Positions 33,159 through 41,467 of a stretch of 64,000 nucleotides of DNA are shown one piece after another. Origin of the DNA: DATARN01 sp036264135. GTDB lineage: Bacteria > Actinomycetota > Acidimicrobiia > Acidimicrobiales > Palsa-688. Numbering within the stretch: position 1 is the stretch's first letter; each line of letters starts with the position of its first letter. The notes under the pieces were generated by a model. It was not told where the DNA came from. It did not search any database and saw nothing but the letters and a program-made list of their open reading frames with translations. The position numbers and the translations under genes are program-made. The stretch lies in the NCBI GenBank assembly GCA_036264135.1, contig DATARN010000220.1, positions 1 to 64,000 on the forward strand. Reading direction: 5' to 3'.

Positions 33159-35951
33159 TTGGAACTGCACTGGCCGTGGCGGCCCGATCAACTCGGTCAC
33201 TCGGGGTTCTTCGTGCTGCGCACGCCGCTGCTGCCTTACGACGAGATCCCCCGGTGGTCGGAAGGACCGGGGGCCGAGCGGGCGGGGCGTGACGAGCTGC
33301 GCCGCCGCCTCGCCGCGGCGTACGCCCGGCCCGAGGTGTTCGAGGCGCTGCGGGTGGGATCGCCCAGCCTGGCGGCGGCGTTCGGGGTGTGGGCGAAGGA
33401 CCCCGACGGCGGGCGCGGACCGGGCATCGAGCTGGCGCTGGTTCGCTTCTACACCCGGATGGCGACGCGCCCGACACCGTTCGGCCTGTTCGCCGGTTGC
33501 TCCGTGGGGGCGGTGGCGGTGGAGACCCGCCTGGTCCTCTCGGGGCCCGATCACTACCGACGCCAGACCAGGGTCGACGCCGACTACCTGGCTCGGCTGG
33601 CGGGCCCTTCCTTCACCGTCACGGGACCGGGAACGGTGTCGGCGGTGGCCGAGCGCTTGGCCGAGCACCCCGGCTCCTCCGCCGTGGGGGTGGGGCTGGC
33701 GGCGGTCGCCAGACTGCTCGACCGGCTGGACACTGCGGGGCTGGCTGGCTCGGACGCCGTCTACGCGGAGGCGAGTGCCACGTTGGCGGCGCTGGGTGAT
33801 CCGCCGCCGCCGGAGTTCCCCTTCGACGTGCAGCTGGTGAAGCCGGCGCCGTCGGCAACCCTCGGCGCCGGAGTCGTCGACGAGCTGATCCGCGGGGTCG
33901 CCCTCCTGCACCGCCTCGCCCGGCGCCGCCCCCGTCCGGACCTCGACGGCTTCCGCCGGGCCTTCGAGCGACGCTATGGCGGGCGGACGGTTCCCTTGCT
34001 GGTGGCGTTGGATCCCGACAGAGGCGTCGGCTTCGGCGACCCTCCGCCTCCCTCCGGCGTGGCCGGCTGGCTGAGCCCGCCCCCCGCATCCAGGACCCCG
34101 CCGGCCTGGGGGCGCCGGGAGGATCTCCTGGTCGAGCGGCTGGCCGCGCTCGCTCCCGGGGACCTCGAGCTGGCGCTCGGCCCGGCCGACCTCGAGGCCA
34201 TGGAGGAGCCCGACCCACCGCCGCTGCCGGCGGCGCTGGCGGTCCTGGCGACGCTGGCGGCGCCGAGCGAGGCGGCGATCGACAGGGGCCGTTTCCGGGT
34301 CCTGGTCGACGTCGCGGGCGGGCCGTCGGGTGCTTGGCTGCTCGGCCGCTTCTGCCACGCCGACCCGAGGCTGGAGGAAGAGGTGCGCCGCCACCTGGCC
34401 GACGAGGAGGCGCTCGATCCCGACGCCGCCTGGGCCGAGATCGTGCACCTGCCGGCGGGCAAGTTCGCCAACGTCGTGGTCCGGCCGGTGCTGCGGCGCT
34501 ACGAGATCGACTGTTTCGGGCCCTCGGGGGCCCCGCCGGCACAGCAGCTGGCGCTGTCGGACCTGCAGCTCTCGCTTCGTGAGGGTCGCCTGGTGTTGCG
34601 CTCGTCCCGGCTCGGGTGCAGGGTTATCCCCCGCATGACGAGCGCCTACCAGGCCGACTCGGGGCCGGCCGCCTTTCGTTTCCTGTGCGCCCTCCAGGTG
34701 GCGGAGGTAACCGGCGGCGTGGCGTGGGACTGGGGCGCCCTGGACGGCTTCCCCTTCCTGCCCCGGGTGACCGCCGGCCGCCTGGTTCTGGCCCGGGCCC
34801 GTTGGCGGCTCCGCCTGGCCGAGCCGGGAGGGCTCGGCGCGGGCCGCATCGGCCACCCCGAGGTGGACCGGTGGCGGCGAAACCGAGGCCTGCCCCGGCT
34901 CGTCTCCCTGGTCGAGGGTGACCGCGCGCTGTTGGTGGACTTCGACAACCTGCTCATGGCCGAGTCGTTCGCGGCGATGGCCGCCGAGCGGGGCGAAGTG
35001 GTGGTCGAGGAGGTGTTCCCTGGGCCGGAGGAGCTGTGTGTGCACGACGGGGTCGGACGGTTCGTGCACGAGTTCGTCGTGCCGCTGGTGGCCCGCCGGG
35101 CCCACAGCGCGGTGGAGGGTGCGGCGGTCACGTCGGTCGACGATGGCGGCGAGTGGCTGGCGATCGAAGTGTTCGGGCCCCCGCCGGTCCTCGACGGCGT
35201 CGTCGCGTCCGTCCTCAACCGCGAGACCGACGGCGAGTGGCAGTTCCAGCGGGGCAACGAGCCGGACCACCACCTGCGCTGCGTCTTCCACTGCGAGTCG
35301 CCGACGGCCCGATGGACGCTCCAGCGCCGGCTGGAGGACCGGCTCGGGCCGTTCCGCGGTGACGCCGGGATCTGGCGAGTGCAGTTCGCGCCTCTCGTGG
35401 CCCCTTTTCCCGCCTTCGAAGTCGAGACGGCGGACAGTGCGATGGCGGCCGCAGCCATCGCCGCCCTCGGCCCCGACGGCCCGGGCTCGGACTGGCGCTG
35501 GCGCTTCGCCCTGGTCGCACTCGACCGCTTGCTCGAGGACCTCGGCTTGGAGGGCGAGGAGAAGCTCCGCGCCCTGCAGAGCCGGCGCGACGAGCTGTGG
35601 CGCCGGCTCGGTTCGGTCACGGCCTGGAACCGTCAGCTCGGCCTGGCCTTCCGCCGTCAGCAGCAGGAAGTCGAGGCGTGGATCGACGCCCTCCGCCCCG
35701 GCGCGCCGACGCCTTCGGTGGAGGGCTTGCCTCCCCCGGACGTGAGGGCGACGCTCGCCGCCGCGCTCCGGCGGCGCAGTGACGCCGTCGCGGCCGCCGG
35801 CGCCCGCCCGGGACTTCCGGCGCTGGGTGACGCCTGCCTCGACCGCCTGCTCCCGACCGGGGACCGCCGTCAGGCGCTCGTCGTGTACGACTTCCTTGGG
35901 CGCGTCGCCCGCTCCCGGTCGGCTCGGGGTTCTCATCGGTGGTCCGGGTAG
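33159..35951 (+). CDS. Full-length LanB-type dehydratase
   Basis: 930 residues. Class I dehydratases glutamylate Ser/Thr of a precursor using Glu-tRNA and then eliminate glutamate to give Dha/Dhb. The N-terminus GFFVLRTPLLPYDE and the signature TRMATRPTPFGLFAG (about residues 98-112) define the glutamylation domain; GCRVIPRMTSAYQ and TAGRLVLARARWRL follow. A C-terminal SpaB_C-like part starts about 670 (GEWQFQRGNEPDHHLRC) and ends DWRWRFALVALDRLLEDLGL, but lacks a clear YERE-RYGG block, so its elimination activity is uncertain. The start is unclear: TTG 33159 is the first usable codon, yet a GTG at 33137 with a good ribosome-binding site joins in frame if one C of CCC is removed. It converges with sagB2, overlapping 19 bases. 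Confidence 0.88.
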   Translation: MELHWPWRPDQLGHSGFFVLRTPLLPYDEIPRWSEGPGAERAGRDELRRRLAAAYARPEVFEALRVGSPSLAAAFGVWAKDPDGGRGPGIELALVRFYTRMATRPTPFGLFAGCSVGAVAVETRLVLSGPDHYRRQTRVDADYLARLAGPSFTVTGPGTVSAVAERLAEHPGSSAVGVGLAAVARLLDRLDTAGLAGSDAVYAEASATLAALGDPPPPEFPFDVQLVKPAPSATLGAGVVDELIRGVALLHRLARRRPRPDLDGFRRAFERRYGGRTVPLLVALDPDRGVGFGDPPPPSGVAGWLSPPPASRTPPAWGRREDLLVERLAALAPGDLELALGPADLEAMEEPDPPPLPAALAVLATLAAPSEAAIDRGRFRVLVDVAGGPSGAWLLGRFCHADPRLEEEVRRHLADEEALDPDAAWAEIVHLPAGKFANVVVRPVLRRYEIDCFGPSGAPPAQQLALSDLQLSLREGRLVLRSSRLGCRVIPRMTSAYQADSGPAAFRFLCALQVAEVTGGVAWDWGALDGFPFLPRVTAGRLVLARARWRLRLAEPGGLGAGRIGHPEVDRWRRNRGLPRLVSLVEGDRALLVDFDNLLMAESFAAMAAERGEVVVEEVFPGPEELCVHDGVGRFVHEFVVPLVARRAHSAVEGAAVTSVDDGGEWLAIEVFGPPPVLDGVVASVLNRETDGEWQFQRGNEPDHHLRCVFHCESPTARWTLQRRLEDRLGPFRGDAGIWRVQFAPLVAPFPAFEVETADSAMAAAAIAALGPDGPGSDWRWRFALVALDRLLEDLGLEGEEKLRALQSRRDELWRRLGSVTAWNRQLGLAFRRQQQEVEAWIDALRPGAPTPSVEGLPPPDVRATLAAALRRRSDAVAAAGARPGLPALGDACLDRLLPTGDRRQALVVYDFLGRVARSRSARGSHRWSG

Positions 35952-36979
35952 CCGAGCAGGAAGCCCCCGACCTGCGACTCGGCAAGAGGGTCCAGGCCCA
36001 GCCAGCGGGCGTTCTCCTCCTCCAGCCATCCGCCGAGGGCGCACGGAGCCAGCCCGAGGGCGGTGGCGACCAGGTACATCGTCTGGTAGAGGGCGCCGAC
36101 GTCTTTCAGGATGAGGGCGAGGGAGATGTTCTGGTACTTCCACATGGTTCTCTGGAAGACCGCGCTGACGACGAGGATGACCGCCGGGTCCCGGTTGCAG
36201 GCGTTGCCGGTCGACGCCCGGGCGTGCCGGGTGATTTCCTCCTGCCAGGCGTCGGCCGGCCGGACCAAGCGGAGGGTGTGCTCCCCCGGGTCGTAGTGGT
36301 AGGCACCCGGCTCCAGCCCGGCCACGGCATTGCACACCGGGTAGATCTCGAGCGGGTGGCAGGAGCCGGCGCTGGGGGACGGGCGGTGGGTCAATGCCCC
36401 CCACCCTGGTGCTCGGGGCCGGCGAGTCACCCGGGCGGCGTGGTACAGGAACCGGCCGAGCTCGCCGAGGGCGAGCGGCTCGTCGGCGTACGTCCTGACG
36501 CTGCGCCGGGCCTCCAGGACCGCCTGGAAGCTGAGCCCGGCGTCCAGGTCGGCCCGTTCCAACCCGATCGCCGGCCCCGGGGTGCTCTTCAGAGCGGGCG
36601 GCGGTGGGCCCACCGGCGGGGAGTCCGGGTCGAAGCCGCCCCGTGCCGACTTGCGCTGCAGGGCCAGGTCGATCAGGTCCCAGCTGGCGGCGCCGGGCCC
36701 GTCGCGACCGTCGTTGCCGGCGCCGGGCGGGTCTGTGACGACGAGGCCCATCTCGACCAGCCGATCCGCGGCCCGTTGCACCTTCGACTCCTGGGCCTCC
36801 AGAGCCGAGGCCAGCTCGGGCACCGGGGTCCACTCCGACGCCAGCCGGAGGATGTCCAAGGAGCGCTCTCCGAGGCGGAAGATGCGCCGGTCGTTGCAGT
36901 TGCGGGCGTAGACGTCGCGGCCCTCCCAGTGAACGAGACAGAAGGGCGAGCGCTTGTACGACACTTCCACGCCCGTCAC
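35933..36979 (-). CDS. SagB-type azoline dehydrogenase, second copy
   Basis: 348 residues from a GTG at 36979 that shares GTGA with the stop of the leader-binding gene. The first ~90 residues form a winged-helix-like domain (GRDVYARNCNDRRIFRLGERSLDILRLAS, KVQRAADRLVEMGLVV) resembling RiPP recognition elements. The FMN domain has EARRSVRTYADEPLALGELGRFLYHAAR, SAGSCHPLEIYPVCNAV, YHYDPGEHTLRLVR and LKDVGALYQTMYLVATALGLAPCALGG. It should oxidise azolines made by the YcaO partner to azoles. It shares the same core with the copy at 26296 but is shorter and lies in the RiPP operon. Confidence 0.88.
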   Translation of the reverse strand: MTGVEVSYKRSPFCLVHWEGRDVYARNCNDRRIFRLGERSLDILRLASEWTPVPELASALEAQESKVQRAADRLVEMGLVVTDPPGAGNDGRDGPGAASWDLIDLALQRKSARGGFDPDSPPVGPPPPALKSTPGPAIGLERADLDAGLSFQAVLEARRSVRTYADEPLALGELGRFLYHAARVTRRPRAPGWGALTHRPSPSAGSCHPLEIYPVCNAVAGLEPGAYHYDPGEHTLRLVRPADAWQEEITRHARASTGNACNRDPAVILVVSAVFQRTMWKYQNISLALILKDVGALYQTMYLVATALGLAPCALGGWLEEENARWLGLDPLAESQVGGFLLGYPDHR

Positions 36980-38115
36980 GACCCGGCGGGTCCCGCCGAC
37001 GGGCGCAGCCGGCAGGCGGGGCACCCGGGGACGGCGAGGAGCGCCTCTCGGCGCACCTCGAGGCTCCGGAAGTCGGCCACGACGACGTCGCCCGCCGCGG
37101 CTCGACGGCCCGGGGACAGCACCGCCAGCGCCTCCATGGCCACCATGCCGGCCGCCATGGCCGCCGCCCCACCGAGCACCGCCGGCTGGCGCGGCGAGAT
37201 CTGGCCGGCGGCCAGCGCCCGGCGGTAGGCGACGTACTCGTCGTAGTAGCGCAGGTGGCTCGCCCGCCGGTTGGCTTGGCACTCGTGGCAGCCGCCGGGA
37301 CCCCGAGCCAGGACGGTGGTCACGAGCGCCTCGAGGGGCGTCGTCTCGTGGAACACCGCGTCGACGCCGAACGACAGGCACGCCTCGTTGACGGTTTCCG
37401 CCCCCCCGTCGGCTTCGCCGACCTCGGCGATCACCAGGGAAAGGGGTCCCGCCCGCCCCAAGGCGGTGACCGGGTCGTCGCCCTCCATGACCACGGTGGG
37501 GCCGGCAGTGCCGTTCGGCATCGCCCCCTGGGCCGCGTCCATGCACTCCATGGCGGCGACGCGCGAGCGTGGCCGGCCGGCGTGCTGCGGCTCGGAGGGC
37601 AGCGTGGCCTGGTCCACGGCCGAAACCTGGCCCGGGTCGGCGAGGACCAGGGTCCCCACGCCGGACGCCGCCAGCGAGCGCGCCGCCATCCGTGCCACCG
37701 GCCCGAGGCCGGCCACCAGGACCCTGGCCTCGTGCAGGGCGTCGTACGCGCCGTCGAGCGGCCGGTTGGCCGACGCCAGGAATTCCGCCAGGGCGGGGTT
37801 GCTCGACCCTTCGGCCCGCTCTCCGGCGCCGTCGATCAGCACCCCGTCGTCGTGCAGGCCCCGCAGCAGTTGCTCCAAGGCCCCGTCGGCCAGGGCGAAC
37901 TGGGCCGAGAGGTCGGCGAGGGTGCGATGCCCGTCGAGCGCGCTCAGAAGGCGGGGACCGATCTGCCCGAATCGCGGCCCCGCCAGGCGGATGACCCGCC
38001 CGGCGCTGCGCAGCTGGACCTCGTCCTCTCCCATGGCGATGGCGCGGAAGAAGCCGGGGAGGAGTGGCCGGGCCGGGAGCACCGAGGCGGCTGTGCTGTC
38101 GAGGTGGCGGTTCAC
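36976..38115 (-). CDS. Ocin-ThiF-like TOMM leader-peptide-binding protein (E1-like partner)
   Basis: 379 residues from a GTG at 38115 (GTGA overlap with the upstream gene). The N-terminal ~90 residues (LPGFFRAIAMGEDEVQLRSAG, LLSALDGHRTLADLSAQFALADGALEQLL) form a PqqD-like RiPP recognition element. A Rossmann E1-like core follows (VLVAGLGPVARMAARSLAASG, VGTLVLADPGQVSAVD). Two CxxC pairs, CHEC (about 275) and CPAC (about 363), would bind structural zinc. The ATP-binding residues of true E1 enzymes are not obvious, as expected for proteins that only bind the leader and hand the core to YcaO. It is the docking partner for the precursor at 42961. Confidence 0.88.
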   Translation of the reverse strand: MNRHLDSTAASVLPARPLLPGFFRAIAMGEDEVQLRSAGRVIRLAGPRFGQIGPRLLSALDGHRTLADLSAQFALADGALEQLLRGLHDDGVLIDGAGERAEGSSNPALAEFLASANRPLDGAYDALHEARVLVAGLGPVARMAARSLAASGVGTLVLADPGQVSAVDQATLPSEPQHAGRPRSRVAAMECMDAAQGAMPNGTAGPTVVMEGDDPVTALGRAGPLSLVIAEVGEADGGAETVNEACLSFGVDAVFHETTPLEALVTTVLARGPGGCHECQANRRASHLRYYDEYVAYRRALAAGQISPRQPAVLGGAAAMAAGMVAMEALAVLSPGRRAAAGDVVVADFRSLEVRREALLAVPGCPACRLRPSAGPAGS

Positions 38116-38702
38116 GCGACGGCGACGGGAAGAGGGTCGTACGCCAGCGGGCCGGTGGGGCAGGCTCGGAAGTCCGGCGCGAGGAAGATCTGGAACCCGG
38201 AAGGGATCGGGTCCTTTAGGAAGAGGTGGACCGCTACGGAATGCGCATCTCCCAGGTTGAACACCTGGTGGATGTCGTCGGGAGGCGGTGGCACGACCAT
38301 CACCTGGCCGGCCGAGTAGGGGCTCCTGCCGCATTCGTGGAGACTCCCGCCGTCCAACCGGTACCGGATCTCCTCCTCCCGGCCGTGTACCAGGCCGACG
38401 AGGCCCCAGCTACCGTGGTCGTGGATCGGTACCGGCCGGGTCGGGGCGGTGATCGTGCTGAAGACGACGAACGCCGATCGCCGGGCGTGCAGGAACGTGG
38501 CGAAACCGGCGGGCGGCCGGTAGCGGCGGAGCGACTCGGGGAGCAGCTCAGCGTCGTCGAGCACCTCGCGGAGGACGGCGGCGATCTGCCCCGGCGCCGC
38601 CCCGCCGCCGGTGGCGGTGGCGGTGGCGGTGGCGTGCTCGTCGAGGATCGCGGCGGTGCGCTCGGCCAGGTGGCGAAGGGCGGGAGTGGTGGTCTCGGTC
38701 AT
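38112..38702 (-). CDS. Cysteine-dioxygenase-like cupin
   Basis: 196 residues. The cupin motif PVPIHDHGSWGLVGLVHGREEEIRY gives the HxH metal ligands (about 91 and 93), and a later His comes from DIHQVFNLGDAHSVAVHLF. This is the CDO type I fold, an iron enzyme that adds O2 to a thiol to form a sulfinate, or acts on related thiols. AGGAGG lies just upstream of the ATG at 38702. An Ala-Thr run (ATATATAT) comes from a GGTGGC repeat near 38600. Within a RiPP operon it may oxidise a Cys-derived group of the product, but it could also only supply or dispose of cysteine. Confidence 0.83.
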   Translation of the reverse strand: MTETTTPALRHLAERTAAILDEHATATATATGGGAAPGQIAAVLREVLDDAELLPESLRRYRPPAGFATFLHARRSAFVVFSTITAPTRPVPIHDHGSWGLVGLVHGREEEIRYRLDGGSLHECGRSPYSAGQVMVVPPPPDDIHQVFNLGDAHSVAVHLFLKDPIPSGFQIFLAPDFRACPTGPLAYDPLPVAVA

Positions 38703-38709
38703 CGTCCTC

Positions 38710-39900
38710 CTAGCTGGGCGGGTGGAAGACCTCGGCGGTGGCGGTGTTGTGGTAGCTCGTCCCTCCCAGGGTGAAGCCGCCGGCGATGAGAACGGTGCCG
38801 TCGCCCAGCTTGACCAGCGCCGGATCGTCGTGGATGGTGCGCATGGCGCCGGTGAGCGTCCACGTCCTGGTGGAGGGGTGGTAGATCTCGGCGCTCGCCT
38901 GCTGCCCGCCGCCCGCCATGAGGAACGTGCCGTCATCGAGCAGCACGGCGCCGCCCTCCTCCCTTCCGGCGTTCATCGACGTGGTGGCCGACCAGCTGTC
39001 CGTCCTCGGGTCGTAGAGCTCGGCGGCCGCGGTGGCGGCGTGCAGGTCGGACGGGTCCTGGATGTGGCCCCCGGCGACGAGGACCAACCCCGAGCTGAGC
39101 CGCACCGATGCGTGCAGGACGCGGCCGACGTGCATCGAGGCGGCGGTGCTCCAGGCCTCGCGTGCCGGGTCGTAGATCTCCGCCGAGGCCAGCACCCGCT
39201 CCGGCTGCATCCCGACAGGCGTCGCCCGCCCACCGGTGACGAGGATCCTCCCGTCGGCGAGGGTCGTGGCCGAATGGCCCCAGCGGGCCTGTGACATCGA
39301 CGCCGCTCGCGACCAGCTACCGGTGGCCGGGTGGAAGATCTCTGCCGACGCCAGCGCCTTGCCGTCGCAACCGGTACCGCCGGCCACCAGCACGTCGCCC
39401 GAGGCCAGCACGCTGGCCGACGCCGACACCCGGCAAGTGCTCATCTCGTCGACGAACGACCACGTCCCGGCGTGAGGGTCGTAGATCTCCGCCGACGGCG
39501 TGATCACCGCGTTGTCGCCGGCGGTGCCGCCCCCCGCCAGCACCTTCCCCGAGGGCAGGAGCACGAGGTCGGCGGCGAAGCGCGGTTGGTTCATCGCCGG
39601 CGCCCGCTTCCAGGTCCCCGACGAGGGGTTGAAGATCTCGGCGCTGCGGAGGAAGAAGCTCGGGTCCTGGGTGAACTTCCCCGACAGGCTGTGGTACCCG
39701 CCGGCGAAGAGCACCGTCCCGTCGGCCAACCGCACCGCTGCGTTGCCGAGACCCGTGCCTCCTCCCTCCCGGGGTGCAGACAGGCTCGACACGGCCGTCC
39801 AGCGACCGGCGGTCGAGGCCGCCGTCGACGACGAGCAGGCCAGGCCAAACAGTGTCAGGGCGGCGACCATGGCCAAGGCGCGGTGGCGACGTCGGGTCAT
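38710..39900 (-). CDS. Kelch-repeat lipoprotein
   Basis: 396 residues. The N-terminus MTRRRHRALAMVAALTLFGLAC is a lipoprotein signal with Cys22 in a good lipobox (GLAC). Six or so Kelch blades follow, each with a VLVAGG core, a Glu-Ile-Phe/Tyr strand (SAEIFNP, SAEIYDP) and a Trp (GTWSFVDEMS). It would be a propeller outside the membrane for binding. Start ATG 39900 overlaps the stop of the formyltransferase gene (ATGA), so it is truly part of the RiPP operon, where its role is unknown. The Vgb-like propeller at 13491 is a loose counterpart. Confidence 0.85.
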   Translation of the reverse strand: MTRRRHRALAMVAALTLFGLACSSSTAASTAGRWTAVSSLSAPREGGGTGLGNAAVRLADGTVLFAGGYHSLSGKFTQDPSFFLRSAEIFNPSSGTWKRAPAMNQPRFAADLVLLPSGKVLAGGGTAGDNAVITPSAEIYDPHAGTWSFVDEMSTCRVSASASVLASGDVLVAGGTGCDGKALASAEIFHPATGSWSRAASMSQARWGHSATTLADGRILVTGGRATPVGMQPERVLASAEIYDPAREAWSTAASMHVGRVLHASVRLSSGLVLVAGGHIQDPSDLHAATAAAELYDPRTDSWSATTSMNAGREEGGAVLLDDGTFLMAGGGQQASAEIYHPSTRTWTLTGAMRTIHDDPALVKLGDGTVLIAGGFTLGGTSYHNTATAEVFHPPS

Positions 39901-40691
39901 GGCCGCGGCGCCGGGAGGCCCGGGCGGATCTCGGCCCGGACCCGGTACGGGAAGGGGTCGAGGCCGAGCTGGAACTCGACGAAGGAAAAGTCGGCGCTGG
40001 TGTACGCCCGCAGGATGTCGAGGACCCGACGGACCTTCATGGAGGCGTTGAGATCGAGCCGGCGCAAGGCCTTGCAGTCGTCCCAGGTGTGGTAGCTGGC
40101 CAGGTCCTCCTCTTGCGGCACCCCTCGCACGTCGCCCTCCCGCAAGCGGGGCCAGGCCTCGTGAAACAGCTCCAGCACCAAGTCGTCGGCGCGGGCTTCG
40201 AGGGAGTCGTAGTCGTCGGTGGGAAGCAGGGGCATCTCCCGCTGCACGATAATGGGCCCGGCGTCCACCCGCTCGCTCATGACGTGGATGGTGACGCCGG
40301 CGGGGGTCCCGTCGACCAGGGCCCACTGCAGCGGGTCGAGGCCGCGGTTGTACGGCAGGAACGAGCGGTGCACGTTGATCCAGCCCCATTCCGGCAGGGC
40401 CAGGAGGGCGGGAGGGAGGATCGGCGCAAAGCCGCAGCAGACGCCGAGGTGGGGTCGGGCCTCCTCGAAGCGCCGCCGCGCCAAGGGGCTGGCGAAGCTG
40501 CGCCCGAGGAACACCCGGGACGGGTCGACGCCGGCGGCGGCGCGCACGGCATCGCCTCCGGGGCGCGGCGGGGTGTTGAGGCCGAGCCCCACGATCTCCG
40601 CCCCGTCGCCGGTGATGACCTCCACCAGCTTGGCCGAGACTGGTCGATCGCCGCCGAAGAGGACCCGAAGGCCGGTGCCGGCAGCGCTCAC
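39897..40691 (-). CDS. Formyltransferase (methionyl-tRNA/ArnA-type fold)
   Basis: 264 residues. The N10-formyl-THF-dependent formyltransferase core shows LRVLFGGDRPVSAKLVEV at the N-terminus, then the catalytic region WGWINVHRSFLPYNRGLDPLQWALVDGTPAGVTIHVMSERVDAGPIIVQ (Asn and His of NVH, Asp of DAGPI). The C-terminal region is short and lacks a clear tRNA-binding domain, and the genes that usually accompany housekeeping fmt (def, rsmB) are absent. It therefore probably formylates an amine on a sugar or on the peptide product. GTG start with GTGA overlap in the RiPP operon. Confidence 0.87.
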   Translation of the reverse strand: MSAAGTGLRVLFGGDRPVSAKLVEVITGDGAEIVGLGLNTPPRPGGDAVRAAAGVDPSRVFLGRSFASPLARRRFEEARPHLGVCCGFAPILPPALLALPEWGWINVHRSFLPYNRGLDPLQWALVDGTPAGVTIHVMSERVDAGPIIVQREMPLLPTDDYDSLEARADDLVLELFHEAWPRLREGDVRGVPQEEDLASYHTWDDCKALRRLDLNASMKVRRVLDILRAYTSADFSFVEFQLGLDPFPYRVRAEIRPGLPAPRP

Positions 40692-41467
40692 CGATCCTCC
40701 GATCGCGGCCGTCCGGCCCCTGCCGGTGAGAAGCCGTGGCGGCCGTCGTCAACCAGCCTGGCGGCTGCCGCTTCCCGCCGGCGCCACTCGTCGGCGGTCA
40801 CCGCCCCGCCCAGCTGGCGGAGCCAGACCCGCTGGAGCGGCTCGGCGTCGAAGCCGGCGGGCAGCGTGGCGGAGCGGTACATCGGCCAGAAGGCGTCCAG
40901 CCCGTTGTCGTCGACCAGAAAGCCGACCAGCGAGCCGGCTTCGAGGTAGAGCCGGGTGGCGAGCGAGATGCCCTCCTCGGGCGTTGGCTCGATCCGCCGG
41001 CGTGCCAGCAGCGTGGCCAGCGGCTCGAAGGTTGCGTCCTCGACGAACATCTGGGTCCAGCGGTGTGGTGTGAGGTCGTAGAACGGCCATACGTCTCCCG
41101 CCAGGCGCAGTCGTGAGTCGACGAACACCGCCAGGCCCTCGCGGAACACCGGGCTGGCCGAAGGGCCGGCGAGGGCGTGCACCAGCTCGTGGGCCAGGGC
41201 GGCGCTCACCGTCTCCGCCGTCGCCCCGACCTCGACGTGCCGGTCGCGCGTGACGGACATGTCGCTGCCGGGTCGAACGACGACGGACACTTCGTACGGG
41301 CCCGACAGGCCGAGGAATTCGCAGATGCGACGACCCCAGGCCTGGCTGCGCTGCTCGACGAAGCGGCGCAGGCGGGCCGATTCGGCGGCGGTGAGCGGGG
41401 TCGTCTCGGCCGGCGCGCAGCACACGCGCCACCGGATGTCCGCCTCGGGGGCCGGCTGCGAGCTCAT
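40688..41467 (-). CDS. Putative zinc metalloprotease (HExxH, gluzincin-like)
   Basis: 259 residues from the ATG at 41467, which overlaps the ycaO stop (ATGA). The motif LAHELVHALAGPSASPVFREGLAVFVDS provides HExxH (about 91) and a downstream Glu, the pattern of gluzincin/M1-like folds. The rest is helical with several Trp residues. There is no signal peptide, so it is cytoplasmic. Located directly after the YcaO gene, it is the best candidate for removing the leader and for separating the two repeat units of the precursor. Confidence 0.75.
   Translation of the reverse strand: MSSQPAPEADIRWRVCCAPAETTPLTAAESARLRRFVEQRSQAWGRRICEFLGLSGPYEVSVVVRPGSDMSVTRDRHVEVGATAETVSAALAHELVHALAGPSASPVFREGLAVFVDSRLRLAGDVWPFYDLTPHRWTQMFVEDATFEPLATLLARRRIEPTPEEGISLATRLYLEAGSLVGFLVDDNGLDAFWPMYRSATLPAGFDAEPLQRVWLRQLGGAVTADEWRRREAAAARLVDDGRHGFSPAGAGRPRSEDR

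Noticed and set aside
33069..37172. 1367-codon open frame on the minus strand opposite lanB
   Set aside because: It is antisense to a recognisable dehydratase, crosses sagB2, and its translation is Arg/Gly/Pro-rich with no domain; high-GC shadow frame.
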